Below are positions 1 through 8,212 of a stretch of DNA of 36,827 nucleotides, piece after piece. The position numbers were made by a program, and so were the translations under genes. The first letter of the stretch is position 1; every line of letters begins with the position of its first letter. The stretch spans positions 2,873,747 through 2,910,573 of the forward strand of contig CP070688.1 of assembly GCA_020353135.1 (NCBI GenBank). Reading direction: 5' to 3'. Source of the DNA: Chloroflexota bacterium. Lineage in GTDB: Bacteria; Chloroflexota; Anaerolineae; Promineifilales; Promineifilaceae. The notes below the pieces were generated by a model. That model was not told the DNA's origin and ran no database searches. It worked only from the letters and a program-made list of their open reading frames with translations.

Positions 1-21
1 CTAGACTTTGGCCCTTTGAAT

Positions 22-51
22 AAGCCTTCTGCGAAAGTAGGAGGCTTTTTT
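22..51 (+). terminator. Rho-independent terminator near IS left end
   Basis: An AAGCCTTCT arm pairs with AGGAGGCTT (one mismatch) around a short loop, followed by a run of six T on the plus strand. It would stop plus-strand transcription entering the element from the left. It lies inside the inferred left terminus of the insertion sequence, where such terminators often insulate the transposase. Confidence 0.6.
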
Positions 52-84
52 GGTTGGTATTGGGGGGGAAGACGATTGTTTTAG

Positions 85-1482
85 CTAAGAACGGGCAGCA
101 GCAAAGGCTGCATGGCGTAAAGCCGGTTGAATCCAGCGCAAATCCCCCTTGGTTAGCAGGGAATCAGGGGTAACCGGGTGGAATTGGTGACTGCCCCAAA
201 GAGCTGCTCGGTAGCCACGCCATAAGGTATTGAGCGACCAACGACCGCTACCGCGCCACCAACGAGTAGGAACAGGTGGCGAGTTGGTTAAGCCCCAACA
301 ACGATAGCCGGCCAGAAGCAACAAGGCATAGAGCCATGCGCTCCATTGCACCGACAAGATAGCGGCTTGAGGATTCCAGCATTGTTTGTTGCCTAAGCCG
401 AAGTTCGACTTCAGTTCTCGATGGGCGACCTCCACCTCCCACCGTTGCCAGGTCCAGAATAACAACTGGTCAACCGGCAGCGGCAGCCGCCATGTGCCAG
501 AGGCATCTTGGATCGCATTAACCAGAAAGGGCAGTGGCTGGCGGTAGGTACGTTTGTTGCCCTTGCCGCGCACGATGACCAGAAAGAGCAACCGCTGCGG
601 CGCGCCTTTGCGCACGAACGGACCTGCGACTTTGACCTGTAGATGGCGCGTTTTCCCCCGCACCTGTAGTTCCAGGCGACGCCATCCTTTACGTTCACGC
701 CAGTAGTCCGCCGGTGTTGGTGCCCGCTCTCCATATTTACGGTTCTTTCTGGCAGTCGGACCGGGTAGCGTCCACAACACCCGGTTCTTGGCGCTACGGG
801 CCATTAGAATGACGCCAGCCGGCAGATGCTTCCACAGATTGATGGTGTCGTAATGACCATCAGCAACCATCAACACCTGTTGACCAGGGCCACCATGGGC
901 CACCAGTTGCTCTTTCAACCAGACGAGAAACGCTCTGGCTGCTTCCCATTCCTTGCACGGTGGCGTTGCTGTCGGTTGCGACTGGGCGGTAAAGGCTGGT
1001 AGCCACTGCAGGGGCACGGCCCGACTATACCCGTTCTCAGCCGGCAGTAGCCAGCTTCCGTTGAACCAGCGCTGTGCGATATGTATCCCCCGCCTGAAGA
1101 CTGGTGATTGTGGGTTGTGTAACCAATGCGCCCCTTCCATCTTGAGACTGCTACGCCGCGTCTGTGTGCCATCCCCAGCTACGACATACGGTTCATCCGG
1201 CCCAACATGGTTAAGCGTCTCGCCAAACAGAACTGTGCTCGCCTGCTCGTATGGAAAACGACCGTGACTAAACAGGCGATACCAACCGCTCCAATCTGTT
1301 TGCGTCCAACCCATACTCAGCAATAGTTGAGTCACCGTGTGCCGAGCAAACACAACCAGTTCAGCCACCACCAGCATGGCAGCACGTTGAAACACTCTTT
1401 CCTGGCCAAAGACATGTCGGTGTGCTTTGAGCAGTTCGATTAATTGGTTGAGAAGTTCACTGTTTTGAGGGATAGTATTCAT
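85..1482 (-). CDS. DDE transposase of IS4-superfamily type
   Basis: A 465-residue transposase that would cut and join the element's ends through a DDE catalytic triad. Candidate catalytic residues are D104 (in VAGDGTQT), D208 (in MVADGHYD) and E351 (in RWEVEVAHRELK). The last sits in the WxxExxHRxLK signature typical of IS4-superfamily enzymes, followed by NFGLG. The protein is basic and Trp-rich and appears intact. The ATG at 1482 is preceded on the minus strand by a GAGG ribosome binding site, which lies inside a hairpin (see the regulatory entry). The gene stands alone inside the inferred inverted repeats. Assignment to IS4 rather than IS701 or an unclassified family is uncertain. Confidence 0.85.
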   Translation of the reverse strand: MNTIPQNSELLNQLIELLKAHRHVFGQERVFQRAAMLVVAELVVFARHTVTQLLLSMGWTQTDWSGWYRLFSHGRFPYEQASTVLFGETLNHVGPDEPYVVAGDGTQTRRSSLKMEGAHWLHNPQSPVFRRGIHIAQRWFNGSWLLPAENGYSRAVPLQWLPAFTAQSQPTATPPCKEWEAARAFLVWLKEQLVAHGGPGQQVLMVADGHYDTINLWKHLPAGVILMARSAKNRVLWTLPGPTARKNRKYGERAPTPADYWRERKGWRRLELQVRGKTRHLQVKVAGPFVRKGAPQRLLFLVIVRGKGNKRTYRQPLPFLVNAIQDASGTWRLPLPVDQLLFWTWQRWEVEVAHRELKSNFGLGNKQCWNPQAAILSVQWSAWLYALLLLAGYRCWGLTNSPPVPTRWWRGSGRWSLNTLWRGYRAALWGSHQFHPVTPDSLLTKGDLRWIQPALRHAAFAAARS

Positions 1483-1484
1483 TG

Positions 1485-1540
1485 GAAGAGCCTCGTTGGT
1501 TTGTTTTTTGGTGGAAACTAACCTTAAACGAGTGCTCTTC
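1485..1540 (-). promoter_or_regulatory. RBS-sequestering hairpin before the transposase gene
   Basis: In the minus-strand leader, GAAGAGCACTCGTT (1540-1527) can pair with AACGAGGCTCTTC (1497-1485), with one bulged base. The second arm contains the GAGG ribosome binding site of the transposase. A candidate internal promoter, TTGAAA (1549-1544) and TAAGGT (1526-1521) with a 17-bp spacer, would start transcripts after the first arm. Only read-through transcripts from outside would then fold and block translation. This parallels the known protection of IS10 and IS50 from external transcription. The pairing is visible; the function is inferred. Confidence 0.6.
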
Positions 1541-1567
1541 TTTTTTCAAGAATGGCCAAACTACAGG

Positions 1568-1597
1568 AGCCCGCACCGTGGCCGGTGCGGGCTTTTT
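1568..1597 (+). terminator. Strong Rho-independent terminator flanking the IS
   Basis: Perfect 10-bp arms AGCCCGCACC and GGTGCGGGCT enclose a six-base loop, followed by TTTTT on the plus strand. The hairpin lies immediately outside the inferred right end of the insertion sequence and 24 bases beyond the LysM gene stop. The T-tract fits transcription from the left, so it may have belonged to a plus-strand gene left of the window, now separated from it by the insertion. The hairpin may also slow minus-strand transcription leaving the LysM gene. Confidence 0.85.
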
Positions 1598-1620
1598 GTT
1601 TACTCCCAAACGGTAAATTG

Positions 1621-2040
1621 CTAAAAGCCGGGAATAACTAGAACCTGGCCAGCTTCAATATGATCCAGATCGTCAATGTCGTTGGCCTGAGCCAGATCAT
1701 CAATTGCGACATTGTAACGCAGTGCAATTCCAGCCAGAGTGTCGCCCGGCTGTACAACATAGGTCGCCTGGCCGTCTGCTCCGGGTGTGATTTCTTCCGG
1801 CGCTATCGGCGTCTCGTTCACGGCCGCCTCATCGTTTGACGGCGTCCAAGTTGGCGGGATTTCCATGGAATCTTTGAGTCGCGGTGACTCATCAATCGGA
1901 TCGACGGTAGCTGATGGCCGTTCCCGAACGGGCGGCGGCGTGGGTAAGACTTCCCCAATTGACTGACAGGCCGTCAAGATCGACGCCAAAATCGCCAACA
2001 GAACGAGCTGCGATAGCCGGCAATGATATAGGCTTCTCAT
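1621..2040 (-). CDS. LysM-domain lipoprotein
   Basis: A 139-residue exported protein. The N-terminus MRSLYHCRLSQ leads into a hydrophobic segment ending in a lipobox, LTAC, so it should be lipidated and membrane anchored. A Pro/Thr/Glu-rich linker follows. The last roughly 45 residues form one LysM module (YVVQPGDTLAGIALRYNV through VLVIPGF), a fold that binds N-acetylglucosamine-containing glycans such as peptidoglycan. The start at 2040 is chosen because it gives a proper signal peptide and overlaps the stop of the upstream ligase-like gene as ATGA, implying translational coupling. A longer in-frame start exists upstream but adds a non-hydrophobic extension. The role is probably cell-wall attachment. 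Confidence 0.88.
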   Translation of the reverse strand: MRSLYHCRLSQLVLLAILASILTACQSIGEVLPTPPPVRERPSATVDPIDESPRLKDSMEIPPTWTPSNDEAAVNETPIAPEEITPGADGQATYVVQPGDTLAGIALRYNVAIDDLAQANDIDDLDHIEAGQVLVIPGF

Positions 2041-3521
2041 TGATCCACAGTTCCAGGTGGTGCAATGCCGCCACCCATTTCGCGCACAGCTTTGCATCCT
2101 GTCCTAGTAGCTGCCACCGCCAGGCCAAGAAAGAGCCAGAAGACGGTTACGGCATGATGGAAGTCGATGTTGAACAAGTAATGGTCGAAAATGCCTACGA
2201 CCAGTCCGCCAACGAGGGCGGCGTGAAGTCCGATCCAGATCGGATCTAGCCTCTCGTTGCCTTTGAAACAGGCGCGATTGAAAAAACCGTAGCCAAAAAC
2301 GGTCCCGATGACCGCCGCAAAAGAGACCAATCCTGAAACGCCCATTTGCTGGCCGATTGTCAGATAGACGTTGGCCACACCAAGATATAAGTCGATGTCC
2401 GGAGAACCGGCGAAACCAACGCCGAAGAGCGGGTAACGAGCAATGAGTGACATGGCGTCGCGATACTCGCCAAAACGCATTTGCGTGGCCAAATCTTGAC
2501 CTTGAATGCCTTCGACAAAACGCTCCAGGTAACCTTGGGTCACCGGTAGAACCAGGAATAAAATCCCTCCGGCCAGCAAATACGGCAGAAGCCGACGATA
2601 CCTTGCCAGAGCCACAAAACCAAGTCCGGCCGCCAATCCAACCAAGGCGCCCCTGGAGAAGGTCAATATCAGGGCCACGAATATCAGCCCTCCGGCGACA
2701 ACAGTCCAGCGGCGGGGCAGCGCAGTTCGCTTTGCCAACAACTGCGGCGCCAACAGCGCCCCAATCATCAGCAACAATCCTCCAAGAGCATTCGGATCGA
2801 CTGAAGTACCAATCGCCCGCTCGGCCAGCTCTGGATTCTCCTCGATATAGCGAATCACCAGCCCCCCCGGATAACCGACGCGCTGCAACATGTTCAAGAT
2901 GTCATTGGCTGTCGTATCAGGCAGCAACCACAAGAAGATCGCCGCCGCGGCCGCCCCAGCGCCAGCCATTATTATGACCCCGATCATTCGCTCCAGGCGA
3001 TCCCATTCAGTGAAGTAATCAATGACAACGAATACGAATCCCAAGCTTATCAGAAGCTCGGCGAAATGGCGTAATAGGTTTGTGGTCAACGGTCCGTTAG
3101 CCAGGCCGAAGATGAAGGCGAACACCGCCAGCACGACGAATATGATGAGAGGCAGGGTAACAGGCGCGGTAATCACCGATCGCTGCCGGCCGGTAACTAG
3201 CCTGAGAAACCAGATCCCAACCGTTGCGGCCAGGGCCAGATCCAATAGGGTTGGCGTAAGACCCAGATCCACCGGGATCGTAGCAAAGGGAATCAGGCAG
3301 ACCACGATCACGATGGCCCAGAAGCCCACCTCGATTTCCCGCAACACGACCATCGCGGCCAATATTGCCAGTAATAAGCCTGCGGCCGCGATAGGACCGC
3401 CAAAGGCCAGAACTAAGCCGCCAACAACGGCCACGACACCGGCTGAAAGGCCAAGAACTAATGCTGGCTTGCTTTTTCCCAAAAGAGTGGCGGGCGATTT
3501 CGCCGCCTGGTCTCGTCTCAC
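2037..3521 (-). CDS. O-antigen ligase/polymerase family membrane protein
   Basis: A 494-residue, very hydrophobic protein with roughly a dozen membrane segments by eye. It matches the Wzy_C/WaaL-like architecture: the motif FSRGALVGLAAG in the middle, then a large external loop, then GVGFAGSPDIDLYLG and NVYLTIGQQMGVSGLV, which correspond to the conserved C-terminal part of the family. Members polymerise or transfer lipid-linked glycans outside the membrane. In this phylum the acceptor is unlikely to be LPS. The His-Asn pair usual before the YL segment reads Ala-Asn here. The start is a GTG at 3521 just after a TATTAT -10 box, so the mRNA may be leaderless. The gene is coupled to the downstream LysM gene. 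Confidence 0.85.
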   Translation of the reverse strand: MRRDQAAKSPATLLGKSKPALVLGLSAGVVAVVGGLVLAFGGPIAAAGLLLAILAAMVVLREIEVGFWAIVIVVCLIPFATIPVDLGLTPTLLDLALAATVGIWFLRLVTGRQRSVITAPVTLPLIIFVVLAVFAFIFGLANGPLTTNLLRHFAELLISLGFVFVVIDYFTEWDRLERMIGVIIMAGAGAAAAAIFLWLLPDTTANDILNMLQRVGYPGGLVIRYIEENPELAERAIGTSVDPNALGGLLLMIGALLAPQLLAKRTALPRRWTVVAGGLIFVALILTFSRGALVGLAAGLGFVALARYRRLLPYLLAGGILFLVLPVTQGYLERFVEGIQGQDLATQMRFGEYRDAMSLIARYPLFGVGFAGSPDIDLYLGVANVYLTIGQQMGVSGLVSFAAVIGTVFGYGFFNRACFKGNERLDPIWIGLHAALVGGLVVGIFDHYLFNIDFHHAVTVFWLFLGLAVAATRTGCKAVREMGGGIAPPGTVDQ

Positions 3522-3530
3522 AGCCGAACC

Positions 3531-3558
3531 ATAATATCACGTCGAACGCTCATTACAA
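3531..3558 (-). promoter_or_regulatory. Promoter of the ligase-like gene, near-leaderless
   Basis: On the minus strand TTGTAA (3558-3553) and TATTAT (3536-3531) are 16 bp apart. The expected start point is about position 3524, three bases before the GTG start codon at 3521. No ribosome binding site is visible. The boxes match the sigma70 consensus 4/6 and 5/6. Confidence 0.5.
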
Positions 3559-3599
3559 GCAACACAGATCACAATCAGCGCTGCGCATGCCGTCAACGA

Positions 3600-5894
3600 T
3601 CACTCAATGCGCACATCAGTCAGGGAGAAGAAATCTTCGGTCAGCCGACCTTCGGCCGTGATCGTCTGCAACCGGACAATCTCGCCATCCTCTGATCGAG
3701 TATACAGCCCGACGATCAATGGGAAAACACCGGCCGGCGCCTCCGAGCTGACATCCATTGCCAACGAAACCTCCTGGATTTCCCCCTTGGACCATTCGGA
3801 GGTGGGTAAAGTCAGATCTTGACTGGCCCAGCGCGTGGTATCCTCGTCCACAATTTGCACGAACATAGTGTAATCCACGTCCACTTCGCTCAGTGATCGC
3901 CAATATAAGCTCAACTCGGCCGATTCACCCGGAACCAACCGCCGCTCGTCCATAGTGAAACCAACTAACTCCAACTCATTCTCGAAGTTGACCGTCAGCG
4001 GATTGGGCGCTGAACCCGACAGCGGCGTCAGTCGTACCTGGGCTAGTTCGGGCGCATCCAAACCATCACTCGCCGGCAGTCGCTCGCCGGTTTGATAATC
4101 ATATAGACCAACCGATAAAGTCAGATCGGCCGGAGCCAGCGCGGTACCTGGAAGATGCAGGACGTAGCGGTCTGTCACGCTTTCGCCCCGCGCCAGTAGA
4201 CTGGTGGCGACGAGCCCTTGACCTGGAAACATATCTCTTTGCGCCACCGGAGAATTCACAGTCGGGTCATTGAGGTGGACAAAAACGCTCCAATCACGTT
4301 CCATCTCGCCCAAGGCCTGCCACCGTAGACTAACGGTCACTGACTCGCCCGGTCTGATTTCATCGGGTTCTAGACTGAATCCCTTTAAGCGCATGACCCC
4401 GCCATAGTCCAGATTCAAATCCCGGTACGTGTCGCCGGCCTGTGCGTCGATCGGTACATAAGCCGGGCCAATCCACAACAGCGGGGCGGCCGCGGATACA
4501 ATCAACATGAACAGTGCCAGACTTGTAATGACAACTCTTGCCGGCTTCTCTGGCATCCAGGCTATCAAACCGGTTGCCAGCAGCGTGCTCAGTGCCGAGA
4601 TTGAGGAAAAAACCAACCTACCTTGCGAGGACCAGGTTACAGTCGCCCACTGGATAAGGCCAATCACAACGGCTGCCGACCACAATACGCACAACGCAAG
4701 GGCAAAATGCCGTTCCACGAATGCCAAGGTATTGTAAACGACCGATGACAACTTCCTCGCCCTGACCTTGGTCTCGATCATCCAGGCGCGAATGATCTGG
4801 ACTGAATAAACCACGAAACCAGCCACCGAGACCAATAGCACAACATTTAACAGTCGGTAGATCCAATCGGACATTGGTACGTTGAGCCCGCCAAATAGGC
4901 CCCAGAAGGAAGTCATGAAGCCCCAACGTTCATCCCACAACTGGGCCAGGCTGGCCGGATGGGCCCGCTTACCAAGCACGGCGATAAATGCATTCCAGCC
5001 CCTCCAGTCCCCGTATAGCTGAATATTGCGCAGATACCACCACCCGGCGATGAGCAAGATGGGTGTAAGCACCAGCAGAAATGAAAGCATCGATCGTCCA
5101 AGAGCTCGTAGGAGTTCGACCGGCGCCACATGACGGCCGTTCCGGCGCCAGCTATCCATGAACAGAGCGAAACCCGCCAGCGCCAGCAAGCCAATTGCCG
5201 AAATCTTAGTCAGGGCCCCCAGGCCGATGACTGCTCCCAGGAGTATCGGCCGGCCATATCGCGCCCAGCGGTTGTTGCTACCGTCTTGCACTATCTGAAT
5301 TGACAACAGAAGTGACAGCGAAGCCAGAGGTATGACGAGGTTGTCGTTATTAACTGCCCCGCTAATGAACAAGAACATGGGCGTGAAGGCATTTACAGCC
5401 GCCGCGCCCAGAGCCACTTCAGGCCGGCCGGGAACGGCCGCGCTGGCTATCAAGTATGTGAGATAGACGGTAGCTGCTCCCAGCACAACCGAAATCAGGC
5501 GCGTGACCCTCACGGCTAGCTGCGTTCCAGTCCACGGATCGGCGGCGGGATCGTGAATGACAAGATTGACATTGCCGTCTTCAGTGATTATTCCATTGTC
5601 GACATGTGGATTCAGCCATCGGGCCCGTTCCATATCGCTCGTGTCTATCCAGAATGTCGCCGCGGCCGCCAGAAAATAATAGAGCGGCGGCTGACTGGCC
5701 TCCTGCTTCCAGGGGCCGGCTTCATCCGGATCAAAGACCTGCACCGGCAAGGGGTTACCGTCTGCCAGGTGACGTACCATCGGGTAGTGCCACAGTTCAT
5801 CCGACGCCTCAAAGACAGGCGTCGAGACAGCATAAAACGCGCCCAGAGACACAAATAACAACAAGATTAGCCAGAGGATACGTTTTTCAATCAA
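3600..5894 (-). CDS. DUF2142-like GT-C membrane glycosyltransferase with two C-terminal beta-domains
   Basis: A 764-residue membrane protein. The first membrane segment is followed by an acidic loop, FEASDELWHYPMVRHLADG, and then QEASQPPLYYFLAAA. These resemble the GT-C/DUF2142 pattern, in which an acidic residue after the first helix acts with a polyprenyl-phosphate sugar. About ten further helices run to roughly residue 485. Two copies of a beta-rich module follow (about 496-632 and 633-764). The first shows DWSVFVHLND, VAQRD and VGLYDYQTGERLP. The start is TTG at 5894, eight bases after the stop of the upstream GT4 reading frame, with no better start in frame. The donor sugar is unknown. 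It probably works with the ligase-like protein downstream. Confidence 0.8.
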   Translation of the reverse strand: MIEKRILWLILLLFVSLGAFYAVSTPVFEASDELWHYPMVRHLADGNPLPVQVFDPDEAGPWKQEASQPPLYYFLAAAATFWIDTSDMERARWLNPHVDNGIITEDGNVNLVIHDPAADPWTGTQLAVRVTRLISVVLGAATVYLTYLIASAAVPGRPEVALGAAAVNAFTPMFLFISGAVNNDNLVIPLASLSLLLSIQIVQDGSNNRWARYGRPILLGAVIGLGALTKISAIGLLALAGFALFMDSWRRNGRHVAPVELLRALGRSMLSFLLVLTPILLIAGWWYLRNIQLYGDWRGWNAFIAVLGKRAHPASLAQLWDERWGFMTSFWGLFGGLNVPMSDWIYRLLNVVLLVSVAGFVVYSVQIIRAWMIETKVRARKLSSVVYNTLAFVERHFALALCVLWSAAVVIGLIQWATVTWSSQGRLVFSSISALSTLLATGLIAWMPEKPARVVITSLALFMLIVSAAAPLLWIGPAYVPIDAQAGDTYRDLNLDYGGVMRLKGFSLEPDEIRPGESVTVSLRWQALGEMERDWSVFVHLNDPTVNSPVAQRDMFPGQGLVATSLLARGESVTDRYVLHLPGTALAPADLTLSVGLYDYQTGERLPASDGLDAPELAQVRLTPLSGSAPNPLTVNFENELELVGFTMDERRLVPGESAELSLYWRSLSEVDVDYTMFVQIVDEDTTRWASQDLTLPTSEWSKGEIQEVSLAMDVSSEAPAGVFPLIVGLYTRSEDGEIVRLQTITAEGRLTEDFFSLTDVRIE

Positions 5895-5901
5895 TGTACT
5901 T

Positions 5902-7155
5902 CTACGAGCCGCCTATGACGGTCTTGGGAGCAAGGACGGCGTCATTCGAATCGCTATTGTCGCCGCTTATGACGGCATGGTAGAGCTTCGTCGTCTCGAC
6001 CGCGATCTTGTCCCACGTAAATAGACTAGACACTTCTTTGGCCCCAAGGCCTAGCTGCTCGCGCAAGGCTCCGTCGGCCGCCAGCTTCCGGATAGCATCG
6101 CTCAGAGCCGCCGGATCGTCAACCGTTGTTAGCCAAACGTTTCGCCCATGGACGAGCGGGGATGGATCCTGTTCCGATTTGGTCGTGATGAGCGGCCGTC
6201 CGTGGGCCAAAATTGCCATCAGCGTGCCCCGCCGTAGAGAAACACCGTCACGCTAAGGCTTGGCCATGATATCGCAGGCCATCATGTGAGCCGACAAGGC
6301 CTCTTCCTCCAGAAAGCCACTCCAGTGGATCCGGTCCTGAAGCCCCACCTCTCGTATCAACGCTTCGATTTGAGCAAGGTAAGCCGCGTTGGTTGGATCG
6401 CTGCTGCCGACTTTGCCGCCTATGAATTCTAGATGATAACGATCATCCAGTGTCGCCAGCGCCTGAATCAGCGAATCCGGGCCCTTGCTTGGATTAATGA
6501 AGCCGAAATAACCTATCAGACACTTCTCGCCATTCAGGCCCAGTTCGCGCCTTACAACCTGAACCTCGCTCTCGGCCGGCCGGTGGGCAGTTACATTGCT
6601 GCCGATAGGTATTTGTCGCAGCTTGTTCGCCTTGATACCTAGGGCAAGCAAATCTACGCAATCCCTTGCGTTCGTAGCAATGGCGCCATCGGCCGTTTTC
6701 GCCAGATGATGAACCACCCAGCTGCGGAGTCGGCCGGCCTTTGGAAACAAATATGGATGGCGTAAATCGTGGAATGTGACCACCGTGGGTGTCAGGCCGC
6801 GCAACCGCCAGGGAAGGAAGTTGATCGCCGGCACGCGCATGTCATAGGCTGCCGGCTGGTATTGTATGTTGACGATGTCCAGTTCATGGCGCAACACGAC
6901 ATCTGCCACCGCACCGTTGGCGGACCACCACCAGCGATTCACTCTAGCATGTAACATGGCATAGTCTATGTCATGAGGATCGCGAGGATTCCAGATATCA
7001 CGCTGCGCACCTTCCGGCAAGGCGGCTCGGTCGGTGATCACGTGGACCTCATGACCGATCTTAGATAGTGCGGTAGCCAGCTCGCTAGTGAAGGCGCCCA
7101 CACCACCTTCCATCGGCGGGAACTCACCCGTGACTAATCCAACCTTCAGAGTCAT
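5902..7155 (-). pseudogene. GT4 glycosyltransferase interrupted by an in-frame TAG
   Basis: The N-terminal part starts MTLKVGLVTGEFPPMEGGVG (ATG at 7155) and runs through the acceptor domain into the donor domain (GYFGFINPSKGPDSLIQAL). Codon 301 is TAG (6255-6253), followed without a frame change by RDGVSLRRGTLMAILAHGRP and the rest of the C-terminal donor-binding domain to 5902. Reading through, the protein would be 417 positions, normal for GT4. The stop sits where relatives usually have an aromatic residue (LPY/LPF), and the preceding Leu is Lys. The truncated product lacks the nucleotide-sugar-binding half and is probably inactive, unless the stop is a sequencing error, a recent mutation or read through. 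It follows the GT2 gene in the same transcript. Confidence 0.85.
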
Positions 7156-7198
7156 AATACAAAGCAGGACCGAAGCCATTGCGGCCGGCTGATCGACT

Positions 7199-8212
7199 TC
7201 AGTGACCGGCCGGCGGCAGCCTAGAACGAATAACCTGTACGTAGGCGTACATCCTCTGTCGACGCAACGCACGGCGGTGACCAAGAACGTACTTGCCCGT
7301 CTCAACCGCCAGTTGCCAGATGTAGTTCAATAGTAAGGCAACTCGCAAGAAGCCAGTCGCTCTTGGCCCGTGATACTTAGAGAAATAGCGTAGCTTTGCC
7401 CGCTGAAAGTTAATGTGCCGCTCAGTGACCGCCTGGTCGCTGCTCTGGCCTATGTAATGCACGATGTGCGCCGCAGGCAAATAGACGATTCGCCATCCAG
7501 CCTCCTTGATCCGCCGGCACCAATCCAACTCTTCCGAGTACATAAAGTAAGCTTCATCCATCAAGCCAACGTCCAGAATGACTTCGCGGCGGACCATCAA
7601 GCAGGCGCCTACCAGCCAATCGACCTCCACGCTCATGTCGTCGGCGATGTCCTCCATGTAAAATCGCCGCAAAACGTCTGTTGGCGCATGCGATTGCAGC
7701 CAGGTGCTCTCGAAGACAGCCGTGATCAACGTCGGAAATCGACGGCGCGACGACTGAATCGTTCCATCTGCATTCAACAACTGCCCGCCAACCACGCCGA
7801 CATCCTTGTGATCTTCAAGGTAAGTCAACATCTGGGTCAGGGCGTCGTCCAGGACCACCGTATCGGGATTGAGTAACAACAGGTAGCGACCGTAGGCCAT
7901 CCTCATGGCAAGATTATTCCCGCGCGGAAATCCGACATTTTCTGGGCATGCGTGCAGCCGCACCCAAGGAAACTCATCCCTTACCGTCTCTGGGCTGCCA
8001 TCATTTGATGCGGAGTCGACGACGATGACTTCCAGATCGAGCCGGCCGCGGTTTTCGTCTACGGAGCGCAGGCAGTCAGCGAGCAACTCGCGCACGTTCC
8101 AGCTTACGATGATTATCGACAGGTCCAGTGTCGCCTTAGTTAGTATCGGCGTCGGTTCCTCAGGTTCACGCTTTGCGTCGCGCTTGGCGAATCTTCGCTT
8201 TTTCGGATTCAT
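7199..8212 (-). CDS. GT2 family glycosyltransferase (rhamnosyltransferase-like)
   Basis: A 337-residue cytoplasmic glycosyltransferase of the GT-A fold. A basic N-terminal tail of about 28 residues precedes the nucleotide-binding start DLSIIIVSWNVRELLADCL. DSASNDGS and the NPDT loop (DXD-like metal site) follow. EELDWCRRIKEAGWRIVYLP is the conserved ED motif with the catalytic base region. A C-terminal basic stretch may touch the membrane. Relatives transfer rhamnose or other deoxysugars onto lipid-linked glycans, but the substrate cannot be read here. The ATG at 8212 overlaps the stop of tatD as ATGA, so the two are coupled. The GT4 gene follows. Confidence 0.9.
   Translation of the reverse strand: MNPKKRRFAKRDAKREPEEPTPILTKATLDLSIIIVSWNVRELLADCLRSVDENRGRLDLEVIVVDSASNDGSPETVRDEFPWVRLHACPENVGFPRGNNLAMRMAYGRYLLLLNPDTVVLDDALTQMLTYLEDHKDVGVVGGQLLNADGTIQSSRRRFPTLITAVFESTWLQSHAPTDVLRRFYMEDIADDMSVEVDWLVGACLMVRREVILDVGLMDEAYFMYSEELDWCRRIKEAGWRIVYLPAAHIVHYIGQSSDQAVTERHINFQRAKLRYFSKYHGPRATGFLRVALLLNYIWQLAVETGKYVLGHRRALRRQRMYAYVQVIRSRLPPAGH

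Larger units (their letters stand above)
7..1560 (-). mobile_element. IS4-superfamily-like insertion sequence
   Basis: A single DDE-type transposase gene is bracketed by imperfect inverted termini. The left end reads TTTGGCCCTTTGAATAAG from position 7. The right end, read on the minus strand from 1560, begins TTTGGCCATTCTTGAAAAAAG. The element would be about 1.55 kb. Flanking bases are CTAGAC on the left and CTACAG on the right. They are similar but not identical, so the target duplication is unresolved, and the exact ends may be a few bases off because the window begins here. A terminator-like hairpin lies just inside the left end and another just outside the right end. The family (IS4 or IS701-like) is inferred from the transposase motif only. 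Confidence 0.7.

Noticed and set aside
2447..2977. Long plus-strand open frame opposite the ligase-like gene
   Set aside because: It is antisense to a clear membrane-protein gene; the composition (Arg/Pro/Gln-rich) is typical of a shadow frame in GC-rich DNA.
6253..6255. TAG as a recoded (for example pyrrolysine) codon in the GT4 gene
   Set aside because: TAG ends several ordinary genes here (esterase, queA, PrsW-like, LysM), the protein is not a methylamine methyltransferase, and the site aligns with an ordinary aromatic residue.
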